A stretch of DNA of 64,000 nucleotides from Diphasiastrum complanatum (Eukaryota > Streptophyta > Lycopodiopsida > Lycopodiales > Lycopodiaceae), in NCBI GenBank assembly GCA_029204225.1, contig CM055095.1, forward strand, positions 78,315,488-78,379,487. The letters are read 5' to 3'. The translations under genes were made by a program, and so were the position numbers. Shown piece after piece: positions 63,730-64,000 of this stretch. Within the stretch, counting starts at the first letter, position 1, and each line of letters opens with the position of its first letter. The notes below the pieces were generated by a model. The model was given only the letters and a program-made list of their open reading frames with translations, was not told where the DNA came from and did no database searches.

Positions 63730-64000
63730 CTACCCAGCATAGGTTCTTCTTTCTTGATTGGTTTCCAAGAATTTGTCTCGTGCCTCTTACAAATGATTAT
63801 GCCTTACAAGATGTGTAGCAGTAGTGTGCTCAGGTATGATCAGAGGAGCACAAATAGGATGATGTGTTGGTCGCAGGTTAGAAAAGACAAACCCCCAGGC
63901 AGAGATTTGCCACAATTCAGGTGGGAAAATGGGATAAACAACAAGTTTCTAAATAGATATGGGCCATAGACAGAAGTAAGGATGGTAAGGTGTTGCAAGA
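63730..64000. other. Window end, no feature
   Basis: One plus-strand 84-codon frame (63715-63969) without recognised motifs. Nothing else is supported. Confidence 0.3.

Overview
This is plant nuclear DNA, probably from an angiosperm with a repeat-rich genome. The grounds are plant-type Ty1/copia and Ty3/gypsy polyproteins, tRNA-iMet primer sites (TGGTATCAGAGC) and a tRNA-Asp-type site, an L1-like LINE, long CT/GA microsatellites, a pentatricopeptide-repeat (PPR) gene piece of the plant PLS/E class, and a ceramide-synthase (LAG1-type) first exon. No complete host gene is visible. Nearly everything is transposable elements inserted into, truncated by or recombined with one another. No rRNA gene, tRNA gene or CRISPR array was seen.

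Layout, left half. 1-2250: copia pol fragment (family A, + strand). 2251-5862: copia family B with its 5' LTR, carrying an inserted antisense PPR fragment at 4478-4945. 6190-8176: internally deleted family A element on the - strand. 8490-12445: two L1-like LINE copies head to head. 12449-14481: microsatellites, LTR pieces and a GC-rich island. 15162-15520 (-): promoter, 5' leader and first coding exon of a LAG1-like gene, ending at a splice donor. 15902-17595: an unrecognised coiled-coil, Pro/Ser/Thr-rich ORF. 17740-22260: a decayed minus-strand copia element split by a solo LTR with a 5-bp target-site duplication; the LTR and its flank also exist as a second, duplicated block. 22280-29767: a gag-only gypsy-like element containing a 24-bp minisatellite. 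29768-31209: copia gag, primer site and LTR (-). 31210-35000: AT-rich, nearly empty sequence with a possible SWIM-domain relic.

Right half. 35000-37255: copia C (-). 37260-41270: a chimeric copia, family B gag joined in frame to a family D integrase/RT/RNase H whose LTR carries repeated G-box palindromes. 41281-57100: one old gypsy element (A, -) that has been a repeated target. It contains an almost complete copia E (44287-50252, TSD CAACT) and a complete gag-only LTR element (50451-55457, TSD ATAAT). At 57101 a second, plus-strand copia E begins and runs to 59819. 59820-62335 holds pieces of another gypsy (F, -). 62340-64000 has tandem G-rich repeats and nothing recognisable.

How the parts work together: the two TSD-bearing insertions show that gypsy A is older than copia E and the gag-only element. 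Gag-only elements would need enzymes supplied by relatives. Almost every reading frame has stops, frameshifts or lost catalytic residues, so autonomous activity is unlikely. The points most worth following are the open antisense PPR fragment inside a retroelement, the LAG1-like promoter-exon remnant, the unrecognised coiled-coil ORF, the gag-only LTR family, and the G-box-bearing LTR.
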